A stretch of 64,000 nt of DNA from Pseudomonas sp. G34 (GTDB lineage: Bacteria; Pseudomonadota; Gammaproteobacteria; Pseudomonadales; Pseudomonadaceae): positions 248,001 through 312,000 of the forward strand of contig NZ_JAVHZV010000030.1 of the NCBI RefSeq assembly GCF_031119625.1, read 5' to 3'. The position numbers were made by a program, and so were the translations under genes. Below, one piece after another: positions 22,265 through 30,210 of the stretch (the stretch's first letter is position 1; every line of letters starts with the position of its first letter). Below the pieces are notes generated by a model that had not been told where the DNA came from, ran no database searches, and saw only the letters and a program-made list of their open reading frames with translations.

Positions 22265-24028
22265 ATGAAAGACAGTATTCGCCACCTGATCCAGCAAGCC
22301 CTGACCCGCCTGACCGCCGAAGGCGTGCTGCCCGAAGGCCTGAGCCCGACGATCCAGGTGGAGAACACCCGCGACAAGAGCCACGGCGACTTCGCCAGCA
22401 ACATCGCCATGATGCTGGCCAAGCCGGCCGGCATGAAGCCCCGCGACCTGGCCCAGAAGCTGATCGACGCGCTGCCTGCCGATGCGCAGATCAGCAAGGT
22501 CGAAATCGCCGGCCCGGGCTTTCTCAACTTCTTCCAGAACAGTGACGCCCTGGCCGAACGCCTGGAAGCGGCCCTGGCCGACGAACACCTGGGCGTACGC
22601 AAGGCCGGCCCGGCGCAGCGCGTGGTCGTCGACCTGTCCTCGCCCAACCTGGCGAAGGAGATGCACGTTGGCCACCTGCGCTCGACCATCATCGGCGACG
22701 CCGTGGCGCGGGTGCTGGAGTTCCTTGGCGACGAGGTGATCCGCCAGAACCACGTGGGCGACTGGGGCACCCAGTTCGGCATGCTGCTGGCCTTCATGGA
22801 AGAGAACCCGGCGGCGGCGGAAAGCGAGCTGGCCGACCTGGAAGGCTTCTACCGCGCCGCCAAGAAGCGCTTCGACGAGTCGCCGGAGTTCGCCGAGCGT
22901 GCCCGCGCCCTGGTCGTGGCGCTGCAGGCCGGCGAGCCGGAATGCCTGCGCTTGTGGGAGCGTTTCAATGCAATTTCCCTGAGCCACTGCCAGAAAGCCT
23001 ATGACCGCCTGGGCGTGAAGCTCACCCCGGCCGACGTCAAGGGTGAGAGCGCCTACAACGCCGACCTCGCCAACGTGGTCGCCGACCTGCGCAGCAAGGG
23101 CCTGCTCACCGAGGACAACGGCGCCCAGTGCGTCTTCCTCGACGAATACAAGAACGCCGAGGGCAACCCGCTGCCGGTGATCGTGCAGAAAGCCGGCGGC
23201 GGCTACCTGTACTCGACCACGGACCTGGCGGCCATGCGTTACCGCAGCCAGGTGCTCAAGGCCGACCGCGCCCTGTACTTCGTCGACCAGCGCCAAGCCC
23301 TGCACTTCCAGATGGCCTTCGAGGTCGCCCGTCGTGCCGGCTTCGTGCACGAGGGCATGGACCTGGAGCACATGGGCTTCGGCACCATGAACGGCGCCGA
23401 TGGCCGGCCGTTCAAGACCCGCGATGGCGGCACCGTGAAGCTGATCGACCTGCTCGACGAAGCCGAACTCCGTGCTTACGAGCTGGTGAAAGAGCGCAAC
23501 GATCAGCGCGCAGCCAAGGGGGAGACGCCGTTCGAAGAAGCCGAACTGCGCGAAATTGGCCGGGTCGTGGGTATTGCCTCGGTGAAATACGCCGACCTAT
23601 CCAAGCACCGCACCAGCGACTACAGCTTCAACTTCGAACTGATGCTCAGCTTCGAGGGCAATACCGCGCCTTACCTGCTGTACGCCTATACCCGTACCGC
23701 GAGCATCTTCCGCAAGCTGGGCAAAGGCATCGAGGAGATCGGCGGCCATATCGAACTTCACGCGGCCCAGGAAATCGAACTGGCCGGCAAGCTCGCGCAG
23801 TTCGGCGAAGTGCTGGGCAGCGTCGCCGACAAGGGCACGCCGCACCTGCTGTGCGCTTACCTCTATGACGTGGCCGGGCTGTTCTCCAGCTTCTACGAGC
23901 ACTGCCCGGTACTCGGCGCCGAAGACGAGACCACCCGCCAGAGCCGCCTGCGCCTGGCCGCGCTGACGCGCCGTACCCTCAAGCAAGGCCTGCAACTGCT
24001 GGGCCTGGAAACCCTGGAGCGCATGTAA
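22265..24028 (+). CDS. argS: arginyl-tRNA synthetase
   Basis: Class I aminoacyl-tRNA synthetase charging tRNA-Arg, 587 residues, the standard Pseudomonas length. It has the N-terminal Add-1 domain (about 1-115), the HIGH motif as HVGHLRST (about 133), the catalytic Rossmann domain and the C-terminal anticodon-binding DALR domain ending in LETLERM. The canonical KMSKS is replaced, as is common in ArgS. ATG at 22265 was chosen by homology, excluding an open upstream extension. The FtsN-like gene starts directly after its stop. Confidence 0.97.
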   Translation: MKDSIRHLIQQALTRLTAEGVLPEGLSPTIQVENTRDKSHGDFASNIAMMLAKPAGMKPRDLAQKLIDALPADAQISKVEIAGPGFLNFFQNSDALAERLEAALADEHLGVRKAGPAQRVVVDLSSPNLAKEMHVGHLRSTIIGDAVARVLEFLGDEVIRQNHVGDWGTQFGMLLAFMEENPAAAESELADLEGFYRAAKKRFDESPEFAERARALVVALQAGEPECLRLWERFNAISLSHCQKAYDRLGVKLTPADVKGESAYNADLANVVADLRSKGLLTEDNGAQCVFLDEYKNAEGNPLPVIVQKAGGGYLYSTTDLAAMRYRSQVLKADRALYFVDQRQALHFQMAFEVARRAGFVHEGMDLEHMGFGTMNGADGRPFKTRDGGTVKLIDLLDEAELRAYELVKERNDQRAAKGETPFEEAELREIGRVVGIASVKYADLSKHRTSDYSFNFELMLSFEGNTAPYLLYAYTRTASIFRKLGKGIEEIGGHIELHAAQEIELAGKLAQFGEVLGSVADKGTPHLLCAYLYDVAGLFSSFYEHCPVLGAEDETTRQSRLRLAALTRRTLKQGLQLLGLETLERM

Positions 24029-24730
24029 GTGGCAGCCCGCAAGAAGCCAGCACCCAAACGTGGCGCCAGCCGCTACAAGGCCCCGAGCAAACGCCCGGTA
24101 CCGGGCTGGATCTGGCTTGCCTGCGGCCTGGCGGTGGGCGTGTTCGTCACCCTGCTGCTCAACCTCAAGCCGGGGGACGACGCGGTCAAACGCGACAAGC
24201 CACAACCGGAGCGCGCCAGCACCTCGACCAAGCCAACGCCGTCGGCGACCAGCCAGGAACCGGGCAAGCCCAAGTACGACTTCTACACCCTGCTGCCCGA
24301 GTCGGAAGTCATCGTGCCGCCGGATGCAGTGCCGCCGCCCACCACGCCGACGCCCGAGCAGAAGCCGGTAACCCCGGAGGAAGCCGCCAAGATCGATGCT
24401 GCCCGCGCCCAGGCTGCGCTGAACGGTGAAACGCCGCCACCGCCACCCCCGGTTGCCAAACCGGCGGAGACCACCCAGGCACCGCTGACCACGCAATTCT
24501 TCCTGCAAGCCGGCTCGTTCCCGAGCAAGGACAAGGCCGAGAGCATGCGCGCGCAGATCATTCTGCTCGGCCAGAACGTGCGGGTGGAATCCGGCACCGT
24601 GGCGGACAAGACCTGGCACCGCGTGCTGGTCGGCCCCTTCGCCAATCGCGAGCAACTGGCCAGCGCCCAGAAGACCCTGGCAGCCGGCGGCTTCGGCAAC
24701 CTGCTGTTGCAGCAGCGCCAACTACGCTGA
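24029..24730 (+). CDS. SPOR-domain cell division protein, FtsN-like
   Basis: A 233-residue bitopic protein starting with GTG immediately after the argS stop. A basic cytoplasmic N-terminus (AARKKPAPKRGASRYK) precedes one membrane segment at about 27-47, a Pro/Thr-rich periplasmic linker and a C-terminal SPOR domain (about 155-230). This architecture and the argS-hslV position match the gene regarded as ftsN in pseudomonads. It should act at the septum by binding denuded glycan and activating FtsQLB/FtsWI; this is inferred from the family. Confidence 0.8.
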   Translation: MAARKKPAPKRGASRYKAPSKRPVPGWIWLACGLAVGVFVTLLLNLKPGDDAVKRDKPQPERASTSTKPTPSATSQEPGKPKYDFYTLLPESEVIVPPDAVPPPTTPTPEQKPVTPEEAAKIDAARAQAALNGETPPPPPPVAKPAETTQAPLTTQFFLQAGSFPSKDKAESMRAQIILLGQNVRVESGTVADKTWHRVLVGPFANREQLASAQKTLAAGGFGNLLLQQRQLR

Positions 24731-24736
24731 TCGCCT

Positions 24737-24898
24737 TTAACAGGCGGTTGGAAAACTACCTGCGCTGCCGCTGCTTGGTTAAAACAGGCTGGAATGCCAG
24801 CCCAGTCAAAATGCTCATTTACAACACGTAAACTGCGCTTTTTCGCCTGTTTTGCCTCGCATCGGCGGCCTCGCCTACGTTTTTCAATGGCCTGTTAA
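24737..24898. repeat. inverted-repeat intergenic element, copy 2 (162 bp)
   Basis: The left end TTAACAGGCGGTTGGAAAAC and the reverse complement of the right end, TTAACAGGCCATTGAAAAAC, are near-identical; both continue with C/G-rich 'TACCTGCGCTGCC' or 'GTAGGCGAGGCCGCC' segments. It fills most of the gap between the FtsN-like gene and hslV. No open frame of interest inside. Same end signature as copies 1 and 3. Confidence 0.65.
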
Positions 24899-24985
24899 CC
24901 CGCGCGCCGGTTGAAAAACCGCGACGGGCACCCCATCTGAGTTTTCATCAGGGCCATTTCGCCCCGCAGCGTGGAGACTCTCCCC

Positions 24986-25522
24986 TTGACCACCATCGTT
25001 TCAGTGCGCCGCCATGGCAAAGTCGTCATGGGTGGCGACGGCCAGGTTTCCCTTGGCAATACCGTGATGAAAGGCAACGCGAAGAAGGTTCGCCGCCTGT
25101 ACCACGGCCAGGTCATCGCCGGTTTCGCCGGTGCCACCGCCGATGCCTTCACCCTGTTCGAACGCTTCGAGTCGCAGCTCGAAAGGCACCAGGGCCACCT
25201 GGTGCGGGCCGCCGTCGAACTGGCCAAGGACTGGCGTACCGACCGCTCCTTGAGCCGCCTGGAAGCCATGCTGGCGGTGGCCAACAAGGATGCCTCGCTG
25301 ATCATCACCGGCAACGGTGACGTGGTCGAACCCGAGCATGGTCTGATCGCCATGGGCTCGGGCGGCGGTTACGCCCAGGCCGCGGCGCTGGCGCTGCTGC
25401 AAAAAGGCAGCGAAGACCTCGACGCCCGGGAGATCGCCGAAACCGCGCTGAAGATCGCCGGTTCCATCTGCGTCTTCACCAATCAGAATCTGACCATCGA
25501 GGAACTGGACTCGGCCATCTAG
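24986..25522 (+). CDS. hslV: ATP-dependent protease subunit HslV (ClpQ)
   Basis: Proteasome-like peptidase subunit of HslUV, 178 residues. The start is TTG at 24986: this places Thr directly after the initiator, giving the mature N-terminal catalytic Thr of TTIVSVRR, and GGAGA lies eight bases upstream. A GTG at 24971 would put five residues before the nucleophile and is rejected. Core segments GGDGQVSLGN, AGATADAFTLFERFE and SGGGYAQAAA are standard. It is 24 bases upstream of hslU. Confidence 0.96.
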   Translation: MTTIVSVRRHGKVVMGGDGQVSLGNTVMKGNAKKVRRLYHGQVIAGFAGATADAFTLFERFESQLERHQGHLVRAAVELAKDWRTDRSLSRLEAMLAVANKDASLIITGNGDVVEPEHGLIAMGSGGGYAQAAALALLQKGSEDLDAREIAETALKIAGSICVFTNQNLTIEELDSAI

Positions 25523-25546
25523 GCCAGTCCGGATCGGAGCCCGCTC

Positions 25547-26887
25547 ATGTCCATGACACCCCGCGAGATCGTTCACGAACTCAATCGCCACATCATCGGC
25601 CAGGACGACGCCAAGCGCGCCGTGGCCATCGCCCTGCGCAACCGCTGGCGGCGCATGCAGCTGCCCGCCGAGCTGCGCGCCGAGGTCACGCCGAAGAACA
25701 TCCTGATGATCGGCCCCACCGGTGTCGGCAAGACCGAGATCGCCCGTCGCCTGGCCAAACTGGCCAATGCGCCGTTCCTCAAGGTCGAAGCCACCAAGTT
25801 CACCGAGGTCGGTTACGTTGGCCGCGATGTCGAATCGATCATCCGCGACCTCGCCGATGCCGCGCTGAAGATGCTCCGCGAGCAGGAGATCATCCGCGTA
25901 CGCCACCGCGCCGAAGATGCCGCCGAAGACCGTATTCTCGACGCCCTGCTGCCGCCGGCGCGCAGCGGCTTTGCCGAAGAGGCCGCACCGAACGGCGATT
26001 CCAACACCCGCCAGCTGTTCCGCAAGCGCCTGCGCGAAGGCCAGCTGGATGACAAGGAAATCGATATCGAAGTGGCCGACAGCCCGGCTGGCATCGAAAT
26101 CATGACGCCGCCCGGCATGGAAGAAATGACCAGCCAGTTGCAGAACCTGTTCTCCAACATGGGCAAGGGCAAGAAGAAGAGCCGCAAGCTCAAGGTCAAG
26201 GATGCACTCAAGCTGGTGCGTGACGAGGAAGCCGGCCGCCTGGTCAACGAGGAAGAACTCAAGGCCAAGGCACTCGAAGCCGTCGAGCAGCACGGCATCG
26301 TGTTCATCGACGAGATCGACAAGGTGGCCAAGCGCGCCAACGCCGGCGGCGCCGACGTATCCCGCGAAGGCGTACAGCGCGACCTGCTGCCGCTGATCGA
26401 GGGCTGCACCGTGAACACCAAACTGGGCATGGTCAAGACCGACCACATCCTGTTTATCGCCTCGGGCGCCTTCCACCTCAGCAAGCCGAGCGATCTGGTG
26501 CCGGAGCTGCAGGGCCGCCTGCCGATTCGCGTCGAGCTCAAGGCCCTGAGCCCGGAAGATTTCGAGCGCATCCTCAGCGAACCCCATGCGTCGCTCACCG
26601 AGCAATACGTGGCCTTGCTGCAGACCGAAGGCCTGGGCATCGAGTTCGTCGAAGAGGGCATCAAGCGTATCGCCGAGATCGCCTGGCAGGTCAACGAGAA
26701 GACCGAGAACATCGGTGCCCGTCGCCTGCATACGCTGCTCGAACGCCTGCTCGAGGAAGTGTCGTTCAGCGCCGGTGACCTGGCGGGCCAGCAGAACGGC
26801 GAGACCATTCGCATCGACGCGGCCTACGTCAACAGCCACCTCGGTGAGCTGGCCCAGGACGAAGACCTGTCGCGCTACATTCTCTGA
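25547..26887 (+). CDS. hslU: HslU ATPase subunit of HslUV protease (ClpY)
   Basis: AAA+ unfoldase that feeds substrates to HslV, 446 residues. Walker A is GPTGVGKTE near residue 56; GYVGRDVES forms the pore loop; the I-domain (about 110-240) is present; Walker B is VFIDEIDK; the C-terminus ends in SRYIL, which inserts into HslV. The start has GGAG six bases upstream. Confidence 0.97.
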   Translation: MSMTPREIVHELNRHIIGQDDAKRAVAIALRNRWRRMQLPAELRAEVTPKNILMIGPTGVGKTEIARRLAKLANAPFLKVEATKFTEVGYVGRDVESIIRDLADAALKMLREQEIIRVRHRAEDAAEDRILDALLPPARSGFAEEAAPNGDSNTRQLFRKRLREGQLDDKEIDIEVADSPAGIEIMTPPGMEEMTSQLQNLFSNMGKGKKKSRKLKVKDALKLVRDEEAGRLVNEEELKAKALEAVEQHGIVFIDEIDKVAKRANAGGADVSREGVQRDLLPLIEGCTVNTKLGMVKTDHILFIASGAFHLSKPSDLVPELQGRLPIRVELKALSPEDFERILSEPHASLTEQYVALLQTEGLGIEFVEEGIKRIAEIAWQVNEKTENIGARRLHTLLERLLEEVSFSAGDLAGQQNGETIRIDAAYVNSHLGELAQDEDLSRYIL

Positions 26888-26897
26888 TAGCCTCGCA

Positions 26898-26921
26898 CTG
26901 CGCGGTGACCTCACCGCGCAG
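26898..26921. other. perfect hairpin between hslU and the DUF971 gene
   Basis: CTGCGCGGTG-ACCT... forms a 10-11 bp perfect stem (26898-26907 against 26912-26921) between the hslU stop and the next Shine-Dalgarno. There is no U-tract, so it is more likely an mRNA-processing or stability element than an intrinsic terminator. Confidence 0.5.
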
Positions 26922-26934
26922 CCTGGAGCCTGCC

Positions 26935-27306
26935 GTGCTTATCCCAACCTCGATCAAGCTGCACAAGGCCTCGCGCATTCTGGAGCTGCACTACGGCAAT
27001 GACAGCTATCGGTTGCCGGCCGAATTCCTGCGCGTGCACTCGCCTTCTGCCGAAGTGCAGGGCCACGGCAAACCCATCCTGCAGACCGGCAAACTCAATG
27101 TCGCGCTGGTCGGTATCGAGCCCGCCGGCAACTACGCCCTCAAGCTGAGCTTCGATGACGGCCACGACAGCGGGCTGTTCAGCTGGGACTACCTGCATCA
27201 ACTGGCCCTGCGCCAGGACGAGCTGTGGCGAGACTACCTGGACGCCCTGGCCGCCGCCGGCCAATCCCGCGACCCGAACGAGTCGGTCGTGCGTCTGATG
27301 CTCTGA
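26935..27306 (+). CDS. DUF971 domain protein
   Basis: A 123-residue protein from GTG at 26935, with GGAG about seven bases upstream. DUF971 (gamma-butyrobetaine hydroxylase N-terminal-like) fold: AEFLRVHSPSAEVQGHG followed by NYALKLSFDDGHDSGLFSW, a tryptophan-containing motif typical of the family. It consistently follows hslU in pseudomonads; relatives in eukaryotes and bacteria are linked to Fe-S or protein-turnover contexts, but no function is established. In many Pseudomonas genomes phaC1 comes next; here only 99 bases separate it from the phaF stop. Confidence 0.85.
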   Translation: MLIPTSIKLHKASRILELHYGNDSYRLPAEFLRVHSPSAEVQGHGKPILQTGKLNVALVGIEPAGNYALKLSFDDGHDSGLFSWDYLHQLALRQDELWRDYLDALAAAGQSRDPNESVVRLML

Positions 27307-27350
27307 CCCCCGGTGGGTGGTACTGGCTGCCACCTGGTCGAACACGCCCG

Positions 27351-27385
27351 CTAAAAACACAAACGCCCGATACGGGGTCGGGCGC
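27351..27385 (-). terminator. terminator of phaF
   Basis: CGCCCGA/TCGGGCG stem with a 7-base loop; on the minus strand it is followed by TTTGTGTTTTT. It lies just after the phaF stop and may also block read-through from hslVU. Confidence 0.75.
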
Positions 27386-27405
27386 TTGGCAGGCGAACGG
27401 CCGAC

Positions 27406-28170
27406 TCAGGTCTGAGTGCCGGAAGCGTTGCTGGCTGGTAGCCCCGGCGTGCCGGCCGGCGTCGCGGGCGCTGCGGTGGCCCTGCTCGCCGCCGGTTTCT
27501 TCGCCGCCGGCTTGCTGGCTGCCTTGGCCGCGGGTTTGGCCGCTGGCTTGACCGGGGTCTTGGTAGCGGTGGCCGGCTTGGCCGCCGCCGTTTTGCTGGC
27601 CGGCTTTTTCTTGGCTGCTGCGGGTTTGGCAGCGGCCGGTTTGGCGGCTGACTTCACGGCGGCGGCGCTCGCCGTCTTGCTGCTGGTAGTCGGCTTGGCC
27701 GCCGTCGCCGTTTTGCCCGCCGGCTTGGCCGCTGCCGCCTTGGCCGCCGGCTTGCCGGACACACCGGTCAGCGTCTCCAGCTGGCGGGTCAGCAGGTCGA
27801 CCTTGTCGTTGAGCGCCTTGACCTCATTGCGGCTCGGCACGCCAAGGCGGGAGATGGCACTGTTGAGACGCTTGTCGAATGCCTCTTCGAGCTCGCTCCA
27901 CTTGCCGATCGCCTTGTCCTTGACCTCATCGACGCGCGAACGGGTACCGCCGGCGGACGATTTCACCGTATCGGCCTGCTTATCGACGTTGCTCTTGGCG
28001 GCTTTCTCAGCCTTTTCGCCATCCTTGACCAGGGTATCGAACAGCTTGGGGCCGTCCTTGCTGACCTTGGAATAAGCGCCCAGGCCTGCCAACCAGATCT
28101 GCCGCGAGTACTTTTCAACCTCGCCGATCCACGAGCTGGTCTGTTTCTCGGTATTCTTTTTGACAGCCAT
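27406..28170 (-). CDS. phaF: polyhydroxyalkanoate granule-associated phasin PhaF
   Basis: A 254-residue phasin-family protein. The N-terminal domain (about 10-130) has the granule-binding signature WLAGLGAYSKV, a coiled region and the RLGVPSRNEVKALNDKVDLL heptad stretch. The tail (about 140-250) is a histone H1-like run of Lys-Pro-Ala-Ala repeats that binds DNA in known PhaF. GGAG precedes the ATG. PhaF attaches PHA granules to the nucleoid, but phaC1, phaZ, phaC2 and phaD, its normal neighbours, are absent here and phaI is only a fragment. It may have a different role, or PHA synthesis genes may lie elsewhere. Confidence 0.9.
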   Translation of the reverse strand: MAVKKNTEKQTSSWIGEVEKYSRQIWLAGLGAYSKVSKDGPKLFDTLVKDGEKAEKAAKSNVDKQADTVKSSAGGTRSRVDEVKDKAIGKWSELEEAFDKRLNSAISRLGVPSRNEVKALNDKVDLLTRQLETLTGVSGKPAAKAAAAKPAGKTATAAKPTTSSKTASAAAVKSAAKPAAAKPAAAKKKPASKTAAAKPATATKTPVKPAAKPAAKAASKPAAKKPAASRATAAPATPAGTPGLPASNASGTQT

Positions 28171-28196
28171 CCTGCTCTCCTTCTGGGGGTACGCAC

Positions 28197-28322
28197 GACA
28201 CGCTCGAGCAACGCGCTCAGCTCATCCAGCTTAGCAGACAGGGCTGCGCTAGCCTGTCGGCCAGCAAGCCGGCTCAGTGCGCCAACCAAGGACGAATCGA
28301 GACTTGCCGCGAGCTTATCGAG
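28197..28322 (-). pseudogene. phaI: C-terminal relic of phasin gene phaI
   Basis: Translated on the minus strand, this stretch reads LDKLAASLDSSLVGALSRL, then ends LSAKLDELSALLERV. This aligns with the C-terminus of PhaI (LDKIEKAFDARVGRALNRL ... LSIKLEQLHELLERV, from memory) and lies immediately upstream of phaF, where phaI belongs. The N-terminal about 95 residues, with the WLAGLGAY granule-binding region, are missing, and the frame runs into phaF without its own stop. A short unrelated N-terminus could be supplied by ATG at 28376, so a very short expressed protein cannot be excluded. Confidence 0.65.
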
Positions 28323-28504
28323 GTGTGCGGTGAACCGGCTGGCTCTGCACAACGGCCACTGGGCTTCTGGCTTCATCGACCCGGCCATTGGCCGAGCTGT
28401 AGGACACAGGCTTGTCGAGTGCCGTAACGGGGGAAAATGCAAAGCGCAGACTGATCAGCCTGGGAGAACAACCGCTGATTGCCCTGGGGGCCAGGGCCAA
28501 GCAA
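28323..28504. other. phaF/phaI-relic upstream region
   Basis: Non-coding stretch between the algP terminator and the phaI relic. It must carry the phaF promoter, but no strong -10/-35 was found; nothing else recognisable. Confidence 0.4.
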
Positions 28505-28531
28505 AGCCTGCGAGCTTACCGCTCGCAGGCT
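28499..28531 (-). terminator. terminator of algP
   Basis: AGCCTGCGAGC/GCTCGCAGGCT, an 11-bp perfect stem with a 5-base loop, 13 bases after the algP stop. The U-tract on the minus strand is short (TTTGC). Confidence 0.6.
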
Positions 28532-28544
28532 CGAGATGCCTGAA

Positions 28545-29609
28545 TCAGCTATTGGCTGGCGGCGTTGCGCCGTTGGCAGCACTGGTAGCGGAGGTTGCGG
28601 CGGCGGCAGGCTCGGCTGCCGGCTTGTTCGCGACGGCCGCAGAGGCAGGCTTGGCGGTTTCAGGCTTTGCCGCAGGCTTGGCAGCGGCAGGTTTTGCTAC
28701 TGGTTTAGCAGCTGCCCTGGTGGCAGCGGCCTTGGTCGCCGGCTTGGCGGCAGTGGGCTTCGCGGCTGCCTGAGTGGCCGGCTTCGCGGCCGCTTTGCTA
28801 GCTGGCTTGGCAGCAGGTTTAGGGGCAGCCTTGACCGCTGGCTTGGCGGCAGCGGATTTCGCAGCCGGTTTTGCCGCCGTCTTGCCAGCCGAGTTAGCCG
28901 CAGTCGGTTTAGCTGCAGATTTGCCGGCAGGCTTCGCCGCCGGCTTGGCGGTAGCCGATTTCGCAGCGGCTTGAGCCGCTGGTTTGGCAGCGGGCTTGGC
29001 GGCGGCCTTTGCTGCCGGTTTGGCGGCGGGCTTGGCAGTAGCCGCTTTTGCGGCAGCTTGGGTAGCAGGCTTGGCAGCAGCTTTTACCGCTGCTTTGGCC
29101 GCTGGCTTGGTGGCAGGTTTCGCCACCGCCTTGGCGGCTGGCTTGGCAACCGGTTTCGCTGCGGCTTTGGCGGCAACCGGCTTGGCCTGGGCCTTGTCAC
29201 GGCTGGACAGCGCCTTGCCGGCCGCCTCACGCACCTTGCCAACACCCTGGGCCAGTTTCAGGCTTTCCTGGGCATCACGCTTGAGCTGCACGATGTACTG
29301 GCGGGTTTCGGTTTGGCGAGTCTGCAACGCATCAAGCGCGCCTTCCAGCTCGTCCACTGCGGCCTTGGCCTTGGACTGCGCCTTGGCCTTGCCGTCGGCG
29401 ACTGCCGACTGCAATTTGCCGCGCGCCTTGTGCAGTTTTTCCTGGGCGCTACCGCGCTGTTTTTCCAGTTTGGCGAGAATCTTCTCGGCATCGACCAGCG
29501 CTTGCGAGCAAGCGTTCTCAAGGTGCTCGAGCAAGCTTGCGGACAACTGCTGCAGCAGATGCAAAGGGGTGGTGACCGATTTCTTCTTCAGGTTTTTTGT
29601 GGCCGGCAT
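28545..29609 (-). CDS. algP: AlgP (AlgR3), histone H1-like transcriptional regulator
   Basis: A 354-residue protein linked in P. aeruginosa to alginate gene (algD) activation. The start at 29609 (MPATKNLKKKSVTTPLHLLQQL) has GGAGG six bases upstream. Residues about 12-150 are a charged helical domain (EKILAKLEKQRGSAQEKLHKARGKLQ and following). Residues about 165-335 are degenerate AAKPA repeats resembling eukaryotic H1 tails, which bind DNA. It lies upstream of phaF, whose tail is similar; in PAO1 the two are far apart. The repeat tract may change length by recombination. Confidence 0.93.
   Translation of the reverse strand: MPATKNLKKKSVTTPLHLLQQLSASLLEHLENACSQALVDAEKILAKLEKQRGSAQEKLHKARGKLQSAVADGKAKAQSKAKAAVDELEGALDALQTRQTETRQYIVQLKRDAQESLKLAQGVGKVREAAGKALSSRDKAQAKPVAAKAAAKPVAKPAAKAVAKPATKPAAKAAVKAAAKPATQAAAKAATAKPAAKPAAKAAAKPAAKPAAQAAAKSATAKPAAKPAGKSAAKPTAANSAGKTAAKPAAKSAAAKPAVKAAPKPAAKPASKAAAKPATQAAAKPTAAKPATKAAATRAAAKPVAKPAAAKPAAKPETAKPASAAVANKPAAEPAAAATSATSAANGATPPANS
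28575..29175 (-). repeat. degenerate KPAA-coding tandem repeats in algP
   Basis: The DNA is a run of imperfect 12-15 base units reading GGCTTGGCGGC/TTTCGCCGC-like on the plus strand, encoding AAKPA-type pentapeptides. Similar units form the phaF tail at about 27420-27780 in the same orientation. Confidence 0.7.
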
Positions 29610-29710
29610 GACGCGCCTCCAGGCGGATGGGGAAAAAGCCATACTAAGTGGGTGAAATTTGCGCCCGCCAGAGGCGCTTTGCAAGCACCTGTGTAGGGTT
29701 CACGAGGGCG

Positions 29711-29745
29711 CGAAACAAAGACGCCGCGAACAATCGCGGCGTCTT
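29711..29745 (-). terminator. terminator of algQ
   Basis: AAGACGCCGCG/CGCGGCGTCTT, an 11-bp perfect stem with loop AACAAT; on the minus strand the tail is TTGTTTCG. It begins 4 bases after the algQ stop. Confidence 0.75.
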
Positions 29746-29748
29746 GGC

Positions 29749-30210
29749 TCATACAGTGGCGGCGCTGGCCAGCTGTTTGTGGGCGGTGTGCAGGACTTCG
29801 ATGAGGCAATCCTCGAGCTCGAAGCGCTCATGCAGCATCTGCCCCAGACGCTTGAGCTCACCGCTTACCGCGTCGACATCGCCGCAATCACCGGCATCGC
29901 AGCGATCATTGAACGCCAGAGCGGCTTCAGTGATTACCTCGATACGCGGGTAGATCTGCTTGGCCAGCTCCAGGCCGCGCTGATCATCGAACGCGCGCGC
30001 TTCCTCGTTGAGCTGCTGATAAACCTCGAAGTGCCCAGCGGACACATAGTCGACGAGGATTTCACAGAAACGCTGCATCACCGCCGCGTCACTGACGTCG
30101 CTGATGGCAACGTAGGCCTTGATCAACTCGGCACGTTCCTGCAACCAGCGATCGATCAACAGATGTACGCCGCCCCACCGCTCCTGCGCATTCTGGCAAC
30201 TTTCGAGCAT
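29749..30210 (-). CDS. algQ: AlgQ, Rsd-family anti-sigma70 regulator
   Basis: A 153-residue all-helical protein that binds region 4 of RpoD and so shifts RNA polymerase toward alternative sigma factors; in P. aeruginosa it affects alginate, siderophore and nucleoside diphosphate metabolism. Start MLESCQNAQERWGG has GGGAG upstream; family segments WGGVHLLIDRWLQER and GHFEVYQQL are present. It stands next to algP, as in P. aeruginosa, although the small gene between them in PAO1 is missing here. Confidence 0.93.
   Translation of the reverse strand: MLESCQNAQERWGGVHLLIDRWLQERAELIKAYVAISDVSDAAVMQRFCEILVDYVSAGHFEVYQQLNEEARAFDDQRGLELAKQIYPRIEVITEAALAFNDRCDAGDCGDVDAVSGELKRLGQMLHERFELEDCLIEVLHTAHKQLASAATV

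Noticed and set aside
19855..23371. Long minus-strand frames opposite priA and argS
   Set aside because: Low-complexity composition and no family motifs; both plus-strand genes are unmistakable.
24971..24985. GTG start for hslV
   Set aside because: It would bury the catalytic N-terminal threonine behind extra residues.
28479..29696. Plus-strand Gly/Arg-rich frame opposite algP
   Set aside because: Product of the repeat DNA read backwards; the minus strand encodes AlgP with a good ribosome site.
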